From Tissierella sp. P1 (GTDB lineage Bacteria > Bacillota > Clostridia > Tissierellales > Tissierellaceae), in contig NZ_NPMN01000005.1 of assembly GCF_002266425.1 (NCBI RefSeq), forward strand, positions 62,001-126,000: a stretch of 64,000 nt of DNA, read 5' to 3'. The translations under genes and the position numbers were made by a program. The notes below the pieces were generated by a model that worked only from the letters and a program-made list of their open reading frames with translations, was not told the origin of the DNA and did not search any database. Positions 16,638 through 25,265 of this stretch are shown here, one piece after another (the stretch's first letter is position 1; every line of letters starts with the position of its first letter).

Positions 16638-16898
16638 ATGAATAAGTATACAAATACTAATTCAATTTTAAAAGATATTAGTATGTCAAAATTAGAAGAA
16701 AGAAAACAAAATGGATGCAGATATCCAGATAATATTTTGGAAAGAATTAAGTTGCTTAAGCTAAACTGGATAAGTTATGAAGATGTTCTAGAAAGAGAAT
16801 TCAACCTTTCAGACTTAGATGTGACAAAAGATAAGTGGGAAGAAAATGAAGGAATTGTTAGTAAGTTAAATGAAATTATTAAAAATATGTTTGCATAA
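16638..16898 (+). CDS. Hypothetical protein, 86 residues
   Basis: A small acidic, helical protein with a conserved-looking core (RYPDNILERIKLLKLNWIS, then EREFNLSDLDVTKDKW). The ribosome binding site is weak (ACGGATACAAG), so the start is uncertain. It ends 43 bp before the next gene and might be translated with it. I do not recognise the family. Confidence 0.5.
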   Translation: MNKYTNTNSILKDISMSKLEERKQNGCRYPDNILERIKLLKLNWISYEDVLEREFNLSDLDVTKDKWEENEGIVSKLNEIIKNMFA

Positions 16899-16941
16899 GG
16901 ATACACTAAGAATCAGAATAAATTGTATAGGAGTGAAAGTT

Positions 16942-17724
16942 ATGAAGGATAGACTTTATTTAAACACTCACAATCCAAATGCGGCAGCAGTTGCAAAAAA
17001 ATTTGGGTTCGGCATTGAGTTAGATGACTATGCGTACTTTAATGCTAACATAGATTTAGATGAAGGTAAAACGTTATTTGACCGATGCGTTGGATTGATT
17101 CAGGGATGTAACAAGCTTATTTTTCATGGAGCTATTCTCGGAACGGATTTAAAGATGCTTGCAGAGGCATCTACATCAGATATTATAGCATTATACAACC
17201 AATCTTTTGCCACTGCAGAGGCTCTGGGTATCAATCATATTGTATTTCATTCGGATTATATCCCTGGGCATAGTAATAGACGAGAATGGCTTCACCGGTC
17301 TATTGCCTTATGGCAAGAATATATGTCAGACAAGCCAGAAAATTTATATATTTACATAGAAAACTTTGTGGACAATGATCCTTATATAATGGCAGAGCTT
17401 TGTGAGAAGATCAATGATAAACGGGTAATGCTTTGTTTGGATACAGGTCATGCTTGTTCTAATTCAAATGTGGATGTTGCCGATTGGATAAGCATCCTTG
17501 GTAGATTTATCGGACATACACACATACATAATAATGATGGAAATTGGGATTATCACTGGCCGCTTGGCAAGGGTATTCTTGATATGGAGCAAATTCTCCA
17601 TCTTCTTGAGGCAAAAACACTGAATACAACCTATACTATTGAAGCTGATTATTCCCTATCGTTGGAATGGCTTTTAGCACATGGATTCCTTGGAGGCTAT
17701 GATTATCGAATAGATTTCCAATAG
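16942..17724 (+). CDS. Sugar phosphate isomerase/epimerase-like TIM barrel (AP endonuclease 2 fold)
   Basis: A 260-residue xylose-isomerase-like TIM barrel. Metal-ligand positions fit the fold: IYIENFVDNDP (Glu), VMLCLDTGHACS (Asp-x-x-His), IGHTHIHNNDG (His-x-His) and YTIEADYS (C-terminal Glu). Such proteins isomerise sugars or inositols, or act as endonuclease IV relatives; the substrate is unknown here. The ATG at 16942 follows GGAGTG with 6-nt spacing, so the long upstream extension is not translated. Somewhat higher GC than its neighbours hints at separate acquisition. Confidence 0.75.
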   Translation: MKDRLYLNTHNPNAAAVAKKFGFGIELDDYAYFNANIDLDEGKTLFDRCVGLIQGCNKLIFHGAILGTDLKMLAEASTSDIIALYNQSFATAEALGINHIVFHSDYIPGHSNRREWLHRSIALWQEYMSDKPENLYIYIENFVDNDPYIMAELCEKINDKRVMLCLDTGHACSNSNVDVADWISILGRFIGHTHIHNNDGNWDYHWPLGKGILDMEQILHLLEAKTLNTTYTIEADYSLSLEWLLAHGFLGGYDYRIDFQ

Positions 17725-17854
17725 ATGTTAAAATTTAGCTGCTAATTAACACCAAAAAAATTATAATTTCGGATTTTAAGTATAATCATTAGTTTTATCT
17801 AATTAGCATTCTTTAGGACCTTTTGAGGGATTATTGGAATGAAAGATGTTACTA

Positions 17855-17945
17855 CTTCCTATAACACGAATATTCCTGTAGGGGTGCGGATGGGAAGTCT
17901 TCGAGGTAAAGTGAACCACACCTGTGACCATAAGAGACGTAACAG
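17855..17945. repeat. attC-like element, 91 bp, variant interior
   Basis: CTTCCTATAAC (17855-17865) followed by ACGAATATTCCTGTAGGGG, an interior GGGAAGTCTTCGAGG, and the end AAGAGACGTAACAG (17933-17945). The outer ends fit the left and right patterns while the interior differs from the 15616 type. The rest of the 17725-18304 gap is AT-rich with no gene I can support. Confidence 0.45.
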
Positions 17946-18304
17946 ATGCAATATGGATAACACACATTCCACCATATTGGGAGAAGTTAGATATAATCAG
18001 GGGTCTTTCTTAGGGATTATTTTAGAAGATAGAATCATATATAGCAATAGTATTATGAGTACTAAAGAAAACTTATTTTATATTTGTGAAGAAATATAGT
18101 GTAGATAGTTAGGTGGTAGTTATAGTAGTTTAAATACGCTTTTATAATATATGTAAGACTTGGAATACTAGATATATAGTTGTGTTTAATATAGTATTTA
18201 TAGTAAACTAAGTATATAGAATAAAGTAGAATTATAGGAATGTATATAGAACTATGGAAGTAGTAAATGTGAACTGCTGATTATTTATATTAGGTGGTGG
18301 TGGT

Positions 18305-18865
18305 TTGAAAAAAACACTGATACTTGTAGCGGGAATGCCAGGTGCAGGAAAAACCAGATTTGCGAATTATTTATCTGAAAAATTACAGATTTCTTTAATC
18401 TGTAAAGATAAGTTAAAAGAAATAATCTGGGATAAGGTTCATTATGATACAACTGAAAGGACTGAATCAAAGATATATGCTGGATTGGCGTATGATTTAT
18501 CATTTTATTTCTGCGAAATGCTTATGAGTACAGGTCAATCAATAATTTTTGAAAGTAATTTTACAAACGCTGGTGTAGATATATTCCAACCAATGGTGCA
18601 AAAATATGGTTATAAAGTTATTACTGTCCTTTTTGACGGAGATTCCCAAGTAATTCACAGACGATTTGTTGAAAGAGATGTAACAAGCGAAAGACATCCA
18701 GGTCTTGTTTCTAATGATTTTTTTGATGATTTTGAGGTGTTTAAAAAAGCGGCTCAAAATTGTGGCAGTTTCAAATATGGAGATGTTATGATTTATGTTG
18801 ATTCAACAGATTATTCAAAAATATCTTATGATGATTTAATAGAGAAAATTTTATCACACAAATAG
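18305..18865 (+). CDS. P-loop ATP-binding kinase-like protein
   Basis: A 186-residue P-loop protein with Walker A VAGMPGAGKTRFA near residues 8-18, a switch/acceptor stretch IIFESNFTNAG, and the LID-type basic region IHRRFVERDVTSERHPG. This matches the small zeta-toxin-like/AAA_33 kinase group that phosphorylates nucleosides, sugars or antibiotics. The TTG start at 18305 follows AGGTGGTGG. No antitoxin gene is adjacent, so a toxin role is unlikely. Confidence 0.75.
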   Translation: MKKTLILVAGMPGAGKTRFANYLSEKLQISLICKDKLKEIIWDKVHYDTTERTESKIYAGLAYDLSFYFCEMLMSTGQSIIFESNFTNAGVDIFQPMVQKYGYKVITVLFDGDSQVIHRRFVERDVTSERHPGLVSNDFFDDFEVFKKAAQNCGSFKYGDVMIYVDSTDYSKISYDDLIEKILSHK

Positions 18866-18973
18866 TGAGCGTGAACAAAATAAGCATAATCTATAGTAAA
18901 CTTAATGCACAATATTCTTCTATGGCGAATTATCTACAAAGTTATTAACATGTTATACACAATTAAATAAATT

Positions 18974-19002
18974 ATAGACTACATAGATTATATGTAGTCT
19001 AT
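18974..19002 (+). terminator. Hairpin, possible terminator
   Basis: ATAGACTACATA and TATGTAGTCTAT form a perfect 12-bp stem with a 5-nt loop, 109 bp after the kinase gene and 67 bp before the next start. The tail (GTATAAAGT) is not U-rich, so it may instead be a structural or regulatory palindrome. Confidence 0.4.
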
Positions 19003-19068
19003 GTATAAAGTAAGTAAAGCCAATCAGTGTGTAGGAATGTACACTAGATATGTGAAGAAGGTGATATT

Positions 19069-20034
19069 TTGAATATACTGATTTATGGTGCTGGTGTAAT
19101 TGGAAGTATTTTTGCAAACAAGCTGTCTTTGTCAGGGGAAAACGTCACTATACTTGCCAGAGGAGGCCGGTATAGTGAAATAAAAAGTAATGGCGTTGTT
19201 CTTATAAATCCTAAAACTGGGAAAAGAGAAGTTGCCAAAGTGAGTGTGACTGAAACACTTGAGCCTAATGACGTTTACGACTATATATTTGTAGTTATGC
19301 AGAGAACACAAGTTGAAGATGTTTTGCCGATTTTATCTCAAAACAAATCATCCAATATTGTCTTTATGGTTAATACAGCTTTAGGCTATGCTGACTATGC
19401 AGATAAGATTGACGAAAAGCGAATTATAATAGGATTTCCTTCTGCAGGAGGGGAACGAAAAAACGGAGAAGTTCACTATTTTATTGGCAGAGGTTTGATG
19501 CGTGCTTTTCAAACAACTACATTTGGAGAGTATCATTGTCATAAAACAGAGCGTGTAAAACAAATTATTAAAATGTTCAATCAAGCAGGGATTCCATCTG
19601 TGTATTGTAATAACATGGATGCTTGGCAGAAGACACATGTGGCAATAGTGACAAGTATAGGAAACTCATTATATGGTTATAAATGCATCAATTATGAATT
19701 GTCAAAATCATACTTTGATGTTGCCATAATGGTAAAAGGCATCAAAGAGGGTTTTTCGGTACTGAAGGCATTAAAAATTAAGATTACTCCGTCAAAGTTA
19801 AACTATTTTAAACTTCCCACTTTTTTGCTTGCTAGGATTTTTAAAATTGTTATGGGAACACAGCTTGCAGAAGTAACTATGGCAAAGCACACATCAGTTG
19901 CTCGAGAAGAAATGATATACCTCCAAAATGAATTTGATGAGCTGATTAAGAAGAGTATGATAAATACTCCGAATATCGATAAATTGCGAATTAATTTATA
20001 CAAACAAAATGAACATAATATGTGTAACTTATGA
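19069..20034 (+). CDS. Ketopantoate reductase-like protein (ApbA/PanE family)
   Basis: A 321-residue NADP-dependent dehydrogenase of the 2-dehydropantoate 2-reductase fold. The N-terminal Rossmann motif is ILIYGAGVIGSIFANKL (Gly-x-Gly-x-x-Gly, residues 4-12). IFVVMQRTQVEDVLP and the hinge KTHVAIVTSIGNSLYGYK (Lys near 188) follow, then an all-helical C-terminal domain. Many family members are not true PanE and reduce other 2-oxoacids; no pantothenate genes are nearby. TTG start at 19069 after GAAGGTGAT. Confidence 0.75.
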   Translation: MNILIYGAGVIGSIFANKLSLSGENVTILARGGRYSEIKSNGVVLINPKTGKREVAKVSVTETLEPNDVYDYIFVVMQRTQVEDVLPILSQNKSSNIVFMVNTALGYADYADKIDEKRIIIGFPSAGGERKNGEVHYFIGRGLMRAFQTTTFGEYHCHKTERVKQIIKMFNQAGIPSVYCNNMDAWQKTHVAIVTSIGNSLYGYKCINYELSKSYFDVAIMVKGIKEGFSVLKALKIKITPSKLNYFKLPTFLLARIFKIVMGTQLAEVTMAKHTSVAREEMIYLQNEFDELIKKSMINTPNIDKLRINLYKQNEHNMCNL

Positions 20035-20092
20035 TAAACTCTTGTATCTTGTAAAAGATTATAGTTATCAAAGGTATTTAACAAGTTAAAGT

Positions 20093-20150
20093 GTATCCTA
20101 TAGAAGAGACTTTTTTAATATCTACTCTATAGGATACATTTTGCTTTTAT
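20093..20150 (+). terminator. Rho-independent terminator
   Basis: GTATCCTATAGA (20093-20104) pairs perfectly with TCTATAGGATAC (20126-20137) across a 21-nt loop, and ATTTTGCTTTT follows. It lies 59 bp after the ApbA/PanE-like gene and just before promoter module C2. Confidence 0.65.
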
Positions 20151-20152
20151 AT

Positions 20153-20245
20153 AAGTCTTTTTTATTTTGTCGAAATTTGTATTATGACAATTTTTAAAAA
20201 AATAGAGGAATATGTAGAGGGGTGGCGAATAAGTAATATAGTATG
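20153..20245 (+). promoter_or_regulatory. Promoter-like repeat module, copy C2
   Basis: Bases 20153-20183 are identical to 9928-9958, including TGTCGAA (20169-20175). GAGGAATATGTAGAGGGG and TGGCGAATAAGTAATAT follow. It ends 42 nt before the M23 peptidase start, a normal promoter distance. Confidence 0.5.
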
Positions 20246-20286
20246 AAAGTAAGGAGAGAAAAATAGATAAACTGTGGGGTGATAAT

Positions 20287-21249
20287 ATGGCATCAAGTAA
20301 GCTGGCTGTTTTTTTGGGAAATTTGTATTTGCAGATAATATTGCCATTTGAGTTAATATATAAAATCTTTATTCGAAGATGTGATACCATAAATGAATAT
20401 GTTTTATTAGCAATATATGTACTCGTGATATTCTTTTTTCTTTTTTCTTTTTGCTATTGGGAATATACGAATTTTTATCTTAGATATATATATTACTTCT
20501 TAATAATAATTGGCATTCTTTTGATTATTTATAGAATTATATTTACTCCAAACCTTGCGTTTGGTGAATTAAGCAACCTAATTAATCGATCTGAAACATT
20601 TATTTGGATTATAGTTTTTATTATAATTGATACTAGTATTATCTTAAGTAAAATCAAAAAAAAGAACTGCTTTAGCTTAGCCTTTCCCTTTAAAAATGGT
20701 CAATTTTTAGTTATTGATGGTGGAGATGGCAAGAAGTCTTATTTTAGCAATTATCATTACTATGGATGGAAAAGAAAAAATATAAAAAATTACTATTCTA
20801 TGCGCTTTGCTACAGATATAATAAAATTGAATAAATATGGTTTTGCAAAAAGGAAAATACTATCATCATCTAATGAGGACTACAATATTTATGGAGAAAG
20901 AGTATATAGTCCTGTAGAAGGTGAGGTAGTAGAAGTAATTTTAAATGAAGATGATAATATTCCATATGGGAAATTACCCAATAAAAGTGGGAATCAAATT
21001 ACTATCAAGAATGGTAATTATTATATATCTTTATATCATTTTAAAAAGGACACTATTGTAGTGAACCTTGGACAAAAACTGAAGGTAGGAGATTACCTTG
21101 GGCAAGTTGGTAATTCAGGGTATTCGTCAAGACCTCACTTTCATATTCAGGTTGTATATTCTGAAGATAATAATTATTGGTTAGGAAAAGGTATTCCAAT
21201 AATATTTAATAATAGGTACCCTGTGAAGAATTGTTTAATTAATGCTTAG
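20287..21249 (+). CDS. M23-family metallopeptidase with membrane-embedded N-terminus
   Basis: A 320-residue protein. About five hydrophobic segments span residues 1-125; the C-terminal ~170 residues form a LytM/M23 peptidase domain. Visible are YSPVEGEVVEVI, NQITIKNGNYYISLYHF, GQKLKVGDYLGQVGNSG and SRPHFHIQVV (HxH zinc ligand); the first ligand region is RFATDI. M23 enzymes cut peptidoglycan cross-bridges or act as regulators. Membrane anchoring implies action at the outer face of the membrane. GGGGTGATA precedes the ATG. Confidence 0.8.
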   Translation: MASSKLAVFLGNLYLQIILPFELIYKIFIRRCDTINEYVLLAIYVLVIFFFLFSFCYWEYTNFYLRYIYYFLIIIGILLIIYRIIFTPNLAFGELSNLINRSETFIWIIVFIIIDTSIILSKIKKKNCFSLAFPFKNGQFLVIDGGDGKKSYFSNYHYYGWKRKNIKNYYSMRFATDIIKLNKYGFAKRKILSSSNEDYNIYGERVYSPVEGEVVEVILNEDDNIPYGKLPNKSGNQITIKNGNYYISLYHFKKDTIVVNLGQKLKVGDYLGQVGNSGYSSRPHFHIQVVYSEDNNYWLGKGIPIIFNNRYPVKNCLINA

Positions 21250-21305
21250 AATCTTATTAAAGGAGTTCTTGTCCTCGTCCATGGATCTAAGGCAGGAGTT
21301 ATCTA

Positions 21306-21452
21306 ATGACAGTAAATGTTGCAGATACAGGAGCATTAAACGACAGAATCAGAAATTTAAGTACTGACCTAAATTAATATATCTTAGATAACTGGGCCCA
21401 AAATAGTGGTTTACTAAATTTAAAGGATTATAAGCCAAAGAAAATAGGATGA
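21306..21452 (+). pseudogene. Broken small ORF with an in-frame stop
   Basis: ATG with GCAGGAG upstream opens VNVADTGALNDRIRNLSTDL. An in-frame TAA (21375-21377) follows and the same frame continues as YILDNWAQNSGLLNLKDYKP to a TGA at 21450. The continuity suggests one 48-codon gene or fragment with a nonsense change. Family unknown. It occupies most of the 21250-21516 gap. Confidence 0.4.
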
Positions 21453-21516
21453 GACTTTCTAGTTCAATAAAATGCAGGTATGATATTTTATGAAAACATA
21501 GGAAAGGAGAAAAAGA

Positions 21517-21864
21517 ATGAAATTAGGAGAGGTTTGTTTAGAAACGAATGATGTAATTAAAATGGCTGACTTTTATAGAAAGATATTAAATATTTCTTCA
21601 GACTGTAAAGATGAAGAGCATCAGTTCATTATAACTGAAGGCACAACACTAACTGTTTATAACAATGGAGAAGTAAAGAACAACCAAAATCATAATATAA
21701 GCTTAGCTTTTACTGTTGATGATGTAGAAGAAGAATATAAAAGATTATTACATTTAGGGATAGATATAATTGATGCTCCTAAAATACAGCCATGGGGAGC
21801 AAAGAATATGCATTTTTGTGATCCAAATGGTAATCATGTGTATTTTAGAAGTATACCAAAATAA
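21517..21864 (+). CDS. VOC/glyoxalase-family protein
   Basis: A 115-residue single-subunit VOC protein made of two paired beta-alpha-beta-beta-beta modules. It opens LGEVCLETNDVIKMADFYRK and ends DPNGNHVYFRS, the DPxGN turn typical of the second module. VOC proteins bind a divalent metal and act as glyoxalases, dioxygenases or drug-binding (bleomycin/fosfomycin-type) resistance proteins; the role cannot be fixed. AAAGGAG precedes the ATG by 7 nt. Confidence 0.8.
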   Translation: MKLGEVCLETNDVIKMADFYRKILNISSDCKDEEHQFIITEGTTLTVYNNGEVKNNQNHNISLAFTVDDVEEEYKRLLHLGIDIIDAPKIQPWGAKNMHFCDPNGNHVYFRSIPK

Positions 21865-21910
21865 TTGTATTGTGAAGAAATATTAAATCTACAGTAAACA
21901 AAGACTAAAA

Positions 21911-22009
21911 ACAAAATCCATTAGGTGTGAATTTTTAAATGCATTATCAAGTAATGGGAGAACACTAGAGTTATATAAAAGCATAGGATTTAAAATTGTA
22001 CAAGCATAA
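21911..22009 (+). pseudogene. GNAT C-terminal relic
   Basis: A frame without a start ends with LNALSSNGRTLELYKSIGFK followed by IVQA and TAA. N-x-x-x-x-x-L-Y-x-x-x-G-F is the signature end of GNAT motif B. The rest of that gene has been lost. Confidence 0.6.
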
Positions 22010-22064
22010 GATTTTAGAAAACTAATATTTTACTAAATTAAAATAAATAGGAGGAGTTAATAAC

Positions 22065-22487
22065 ATGATTCAAACAATAGTACATATAGCTTTAGTAGTT
22101 AGAGATTATGATGAGGCAATAGAGTTTTATACTGAGAAGTTAAATTTCACATTAGTTGAAGATACTTATCAGCCGGAACAAGACAAGAGATGGGTAGTTG
22201 TATCTCCCCCAGGTTCGATTGGAACCACAATATTACTTGCGAAAGCATCAAAGACTGAGCAGGAATCATTTATTGGAAATCAAGCGGGAGGAAGAGTGTT
22301 TTTATTTTTAAATACTGATGATTTTTGGAGAGATTATAATGAAATGATCGCAAGAGGAATTGAATTTGTAAGAGAACCTAAAGAAGCTCCATATGGAACT
22401 GTTGCTGTCTTTAAAGATTTATACGGTAACTTATGGGATTTATTAGAGTTAAACGAAGATCATCCAATTGCCAAACGAATGAAGTAA
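22065..22487 (+). CDS. VOC/glyoxalase-family protein
   Basis: A 140-residue VOC protein: VHIALVVRDYDEAIEFYTEK (first module, His ligand near residue 6), then VVVSPPGSIGTTILLAKA, GRVFLFLNTDDFWRDYNEM (second module) and KDLYGNLWDLLEL. This is a widespread Firmicute subfamily with extra length between modules. GGAGG precedes the ATG. Metal-dependent lyase, isomerase or binding function; substrate unknown. The 22488-22690 gap downstream contains no gene I can support. Confidence 0.85.
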   Translation: MIQTIVHIALVVRDYDEAIEFYTEKLNFTLVEDTYQPEQDKRWVVVSPPGSIGTTILLAKASKTEQESFIGNQAGGRVFLFLNTDDFWRDYNEMIARGIEFVREPKEAPYGTVAVFKDLYGNLWDLLELNEDHPIAKRMK

Positions 22488-22690
22488 AACTTTAAATATC
22501 TTTAGTGTTTATTGGATTTTGGAATTATATCACAACTAAATCTAAGGCAAAATAAATACTTAGATATTGGCAGGAAGGATTATCAGTAAAAGATAATAGA
22601 TTGTTGAGTAATGTCTTAGCATTATTTGGAGATTTTGTAATTATGATAGGTTATGATTTGCTTTTGCATTAGGTAAAAATATGATTTGAG

Positions 22691-23197
22691 GTGATTATTT
22701 TAAATACTATAAAAAATGACTGGAATAGTCAAAGGCTTATTATAGAAAATGTAGATGGAGAATACCAAATTTCTTTATCTGATATAATTAAAAACTCTAT
22801 AAATATATTTAATGATAAGAACTATAAGAAAATACTTGATTTGGGTTGTGGAACTGGAAGAAACTCTTTGTTTTTTGCTCAGCATGGATTTGAAGTCTTT
22901 GCTTCAGACATTTATGAGAAACCAATAGGTATATTGAGAGATAAAGTAAATAGAAAAAATATATTATCAAAAGATGATTTGTCATATGGTTTAGGGAAGG
23001 CTATTGAAGAGAATACTTTTATTGGATCTAGAGAAGGAGAAGAAGAAATTCCTCATCATTATACTGATATAAAAGAATTAAAAAAAACATTGGAAAAATT
23101 TCATGAAGTTAATATTTACACAAATGAGTATATTATTGATGGGTTAAATGGTAAGGAATATTGTTCAAAAGTATTTGATATTATTACATTTAAGTAG
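22691..23197 (+). pseudogene. SAM methyltransferase with an in-frame central deletion
   Basis: The N-terminal half is normal: DWNSQRLIIENVDGEY, then motif I KILDLGCGTGRNSLFFAQHG and the EVFASDIYEKPIGIL strand. The usual D-x-x-x-x-P-F ... motif II/III core is absent; after VNRKNI the sequence passes directly to SKDDLSYGLGKAIEEN and then the normal C-terminus (IPHHYTDIKELKKTLEKF). Compared with family layout about 60-65 residues are missing without loss of frame. The enzyme cannot fold normally. The only in-frame start is a GTG at 22691 that overlaps the SD-like GAGGTG. Confidence 0.65.
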
Positions 23198-23344
23198 AGA
23201 ATATGAATTTCCCCTGGAAGTGTAAGTATATTCTTAGGGGTTATATGTCCCGTTATTTTATTACTAGGAGCAAAGCTGAATTTTGAAAGATGGAAATCTA
23301 ATATATAATGCTATTAAATTTAAGAAAGATTAAGGAGTGAAGAA

Positions 23345-24001
23345 ATGCCTTTTCCAATGACTCATTTACATATTGCATATAACATATTAAGTAATACACC
23401 ACAAATTAAGAAACCTTGTGACTTTATGCTGGGTGCCATTGCGCCTGATTCCGTTCACTTTCGTGATAATTATGTAAGTGACATGAAAAAGATAAGTCAT
23501 CTGTGTGTTGGGAATGAAAAGTGGGGAATGGTCACAAATAATTAAGAATGGTTAGAAAATGTACTTTCTTTTTTAGAAGAAAATAAGGATACAGAGAAAG
23601 CGGATTTTATATATGGATACTGCTCTCATATAATTGCTGATATACAAAATAATATAAAAATTTGGATGCCATTCCGATTAGAAAATAAAGAAGCTTTGGA
23701 AAAGGGCATTGGAAGTACTTATCATCGAGAAGCAAATGATGTGGATTATGCACTATACCTATTGCAGCCACAGCAGAAAATAATATGGGAGATACTTAAA
23801 GATGCTAATGGATATGATATACAGAATGTTGTAGACCTCCGTGAAATTAATGAAATGAAGGATACTATTTTACGAAGTCAATTTATAGATAGGGAAGATG
23901 TGGACATGTCTTCAAATAAGTATGTTACACTTTCCAATATGCAAAAGTTTATTTCTGTGGAATCCCAGTATATTAGAAAGCTTTTATACCAAAACGATTA
24001 A
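23345..24001 (+). pseudogene. Zinc-dependent phospholipase C-like protein, split by a nonsense codon
   Basis: The start FPMTHLHIAYNIL and DFMLGAIAPDSVHFR, then a conserved His in KKISHLC, match the Zn-dependent PLC-like (PF00882) family; the second half contains YGYCSHIIADIQNN with further His/Asp ligands. One frame of 218 codons runs from ATG 23345 to 24001 but has a TAA at 23543-23545 (between VTNN and EWLENVL), consistent with a CAA-to-TAA change. An intact relative is at 60771. AGGAGTGAAGAA precedes the start. Reinitiation at ATG 23666 would yield only the C-terminal half. Confidence 0.7.
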
Positions 24002-24079
24002 GTGCAAATGCTGAACATGTTTTGAGTTTTTATCTATGTGAGCATTTTGTGTAAAGTAAATAATTGAAAGGGGAAATTT

Positions 24080-24547
24080 ATGAATAGATTAGAAGGTGTT
24101 CGTAATATTGTTGATAAAATTTTAATGGAACAACTAGATTTAGAAGAAAGACGTTGTGGATATGTCCATTTATATGGTGTATCTACTATTTGTGGTCTTC
24201 TTGCATTGAAACGTGGATTAGATGTTGAGATATGTTCAGTTGCAGGGATGCTCCATGATATTTGGAGTTATAAAGCAGGCTATAGTGTAGACCACGGAAA
24301 ATTAGGATCTATTGAAGCGAGAAAAATCCTAAATGAGATTAATTGTTTTAGTGAAGAAGAAATTGATATTATTTGTAGTTCAATATTTAGCCATAGTAAC
24401 AAACAGAATATAGATAATGCTTATTGTGAAATACTTAAAGATGCTGATGTACTTCAGCACTATTTATATAATACGAATCTTCCTATTAATGAGAATGAGA
24501 AGGATAGGTTAAATATGTTATTTAAAGAATTAGGACTTAATTTATAG
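24080..24547 (+). CDS. HD-domain phosphohydrolase-like protein
   Basis: A 155-residue HD-superfamily protein. The metal ligands are visible: YVHLYGVST (His near 30), SVAGMLHDIWSY (His-Asp near 59-60), SIFSHSNKQ (His) and LKDADVLQHYL (Asp). HD proteins hydrolyse nucleotides or phosphate esters. AAAGGGGAAATT precedes the ATG. It stands alone; the substrate is unknown. Confidence 0.8.
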   Translation: MNRLEGVRNIVDKILMEQLDLEERRCGYVHLYGVSTICGLLALKRGLDVEICSVAGMLHDIWSYKAGYSVDHGKLGSIEARKILNEINCFSEEEIDIICSSIFSHSNKQNIDNAYCEILKDADVLQHYLYNTNLPINENEKDRLNMLFKELGLNL

Positions 24548-24689
24548 TTTTTATTATTAGTATTTTGAGACCTTGAATTTACTGTAGACTAATAGGTAGA
24601 TTTATAGGCTGTCAGTTTATAGTAGGAGAACTGTGTAAAGCAAAACATTAATTATTAGATTTAAGATACCAAAGGAGAACTATTACAAG

Positions 24690-25214
24690 ATGATAGAACG
24701 ATGTATTATGATATTTCCCGAATTTGACAATATAAAAATCATTGATGAAGTAAGAGAGAAATATGATCCGCTAGCAAGTCGTGTTAGGCCTCATATTACA
24801 CTTGTGTTTCCATTTTATAGTGATATAGGCTCAGACAAATTGAAAGAGCATATAGAATATGTCTTGTTAAATACAGGATCTTTTAAGATAATACTTAAAG
24901 GTATTACACCGGTACAATCATTTGGAAATTATCTTTTTCTTAACATTGAGATTGGTAGAGAAGAAATATATACTATTCATAAAAAACTTTATACAGGAAT
25001 ATTAGAACCGTATTTTCCACAGTGGCTGAGAAATAGTAAATATTACCAGCATATGACAGTAGGCAAGATAGAAAATGAGGAGGAATATAAAGCTGCGATT
25101 CTTGAGGTAGATGATATAAGTGATACTTTTGAAACCATGGTAAATAAGATCAGTGTAGAGATTATAGATGAGAATCAAGATTCAACAATAGAGATGGAAA
25201 TAGAGTTGAGGTAA
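24690..25214 (+). CDS. 2'-5' RNA ligase-like 2H phosphoesterase (YjcG/ThpR-type)
   Basis: A 174-residue protein with both H-x-T motifs of the 2H phosphoesterase superfamily: RPHITLVFPF (near 35-37) and YQHMTVGKI (near 120-122). These paired His-Thr sites cleave or ligate 2',3'-cyclic or 2'-5' phosphodiesters in RNA or small nucleotides. Two in-frame ATGs occur (24690 and 24708); AGGAGA lies 11 nt before the first. Length fits the family. Confidence 0.8.
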   Translation: MIERCIMIFPEFDNIKIIDEVREKYDPLASRVRPHITLVFPFYSDIGSDKLKEHIEYVLLNTGSFKIILKGITPVQSFGNYLFLNIEIGREEIYTIHKKLYTGILEPYFPQWLRNSKYYQHMTVGKIENEEEYKAAILEVDDISDTFETMVNKISVEIIDENQDSTIEMEIELR

Positions 25215-25265
25215 TTTGCGTTATTTGAAATAATATTGAAAGCTTATAAGTAGGGATGTGGTTTA

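Noticed and set aside
17839-18099. 86-codon open frame on the + strand
   Set aside because: Its first half is the attC-like element at 17855-17945; it has no ribosome binding site and no protein-like composition.
18100-18300. Possible riboswitch or leader RNA upstream of the P-loop kinase gene
   Set aside because: AT-rich with several GTAGTT/ATATAG words, but no paired stems matching a known class.
18305-18865. Zeta-toxin of a toxin-antitoxin pair
   Set aside because: No epsilon-type antitoxin gene is adjacent; more likely a metabolic or resistance kinase.
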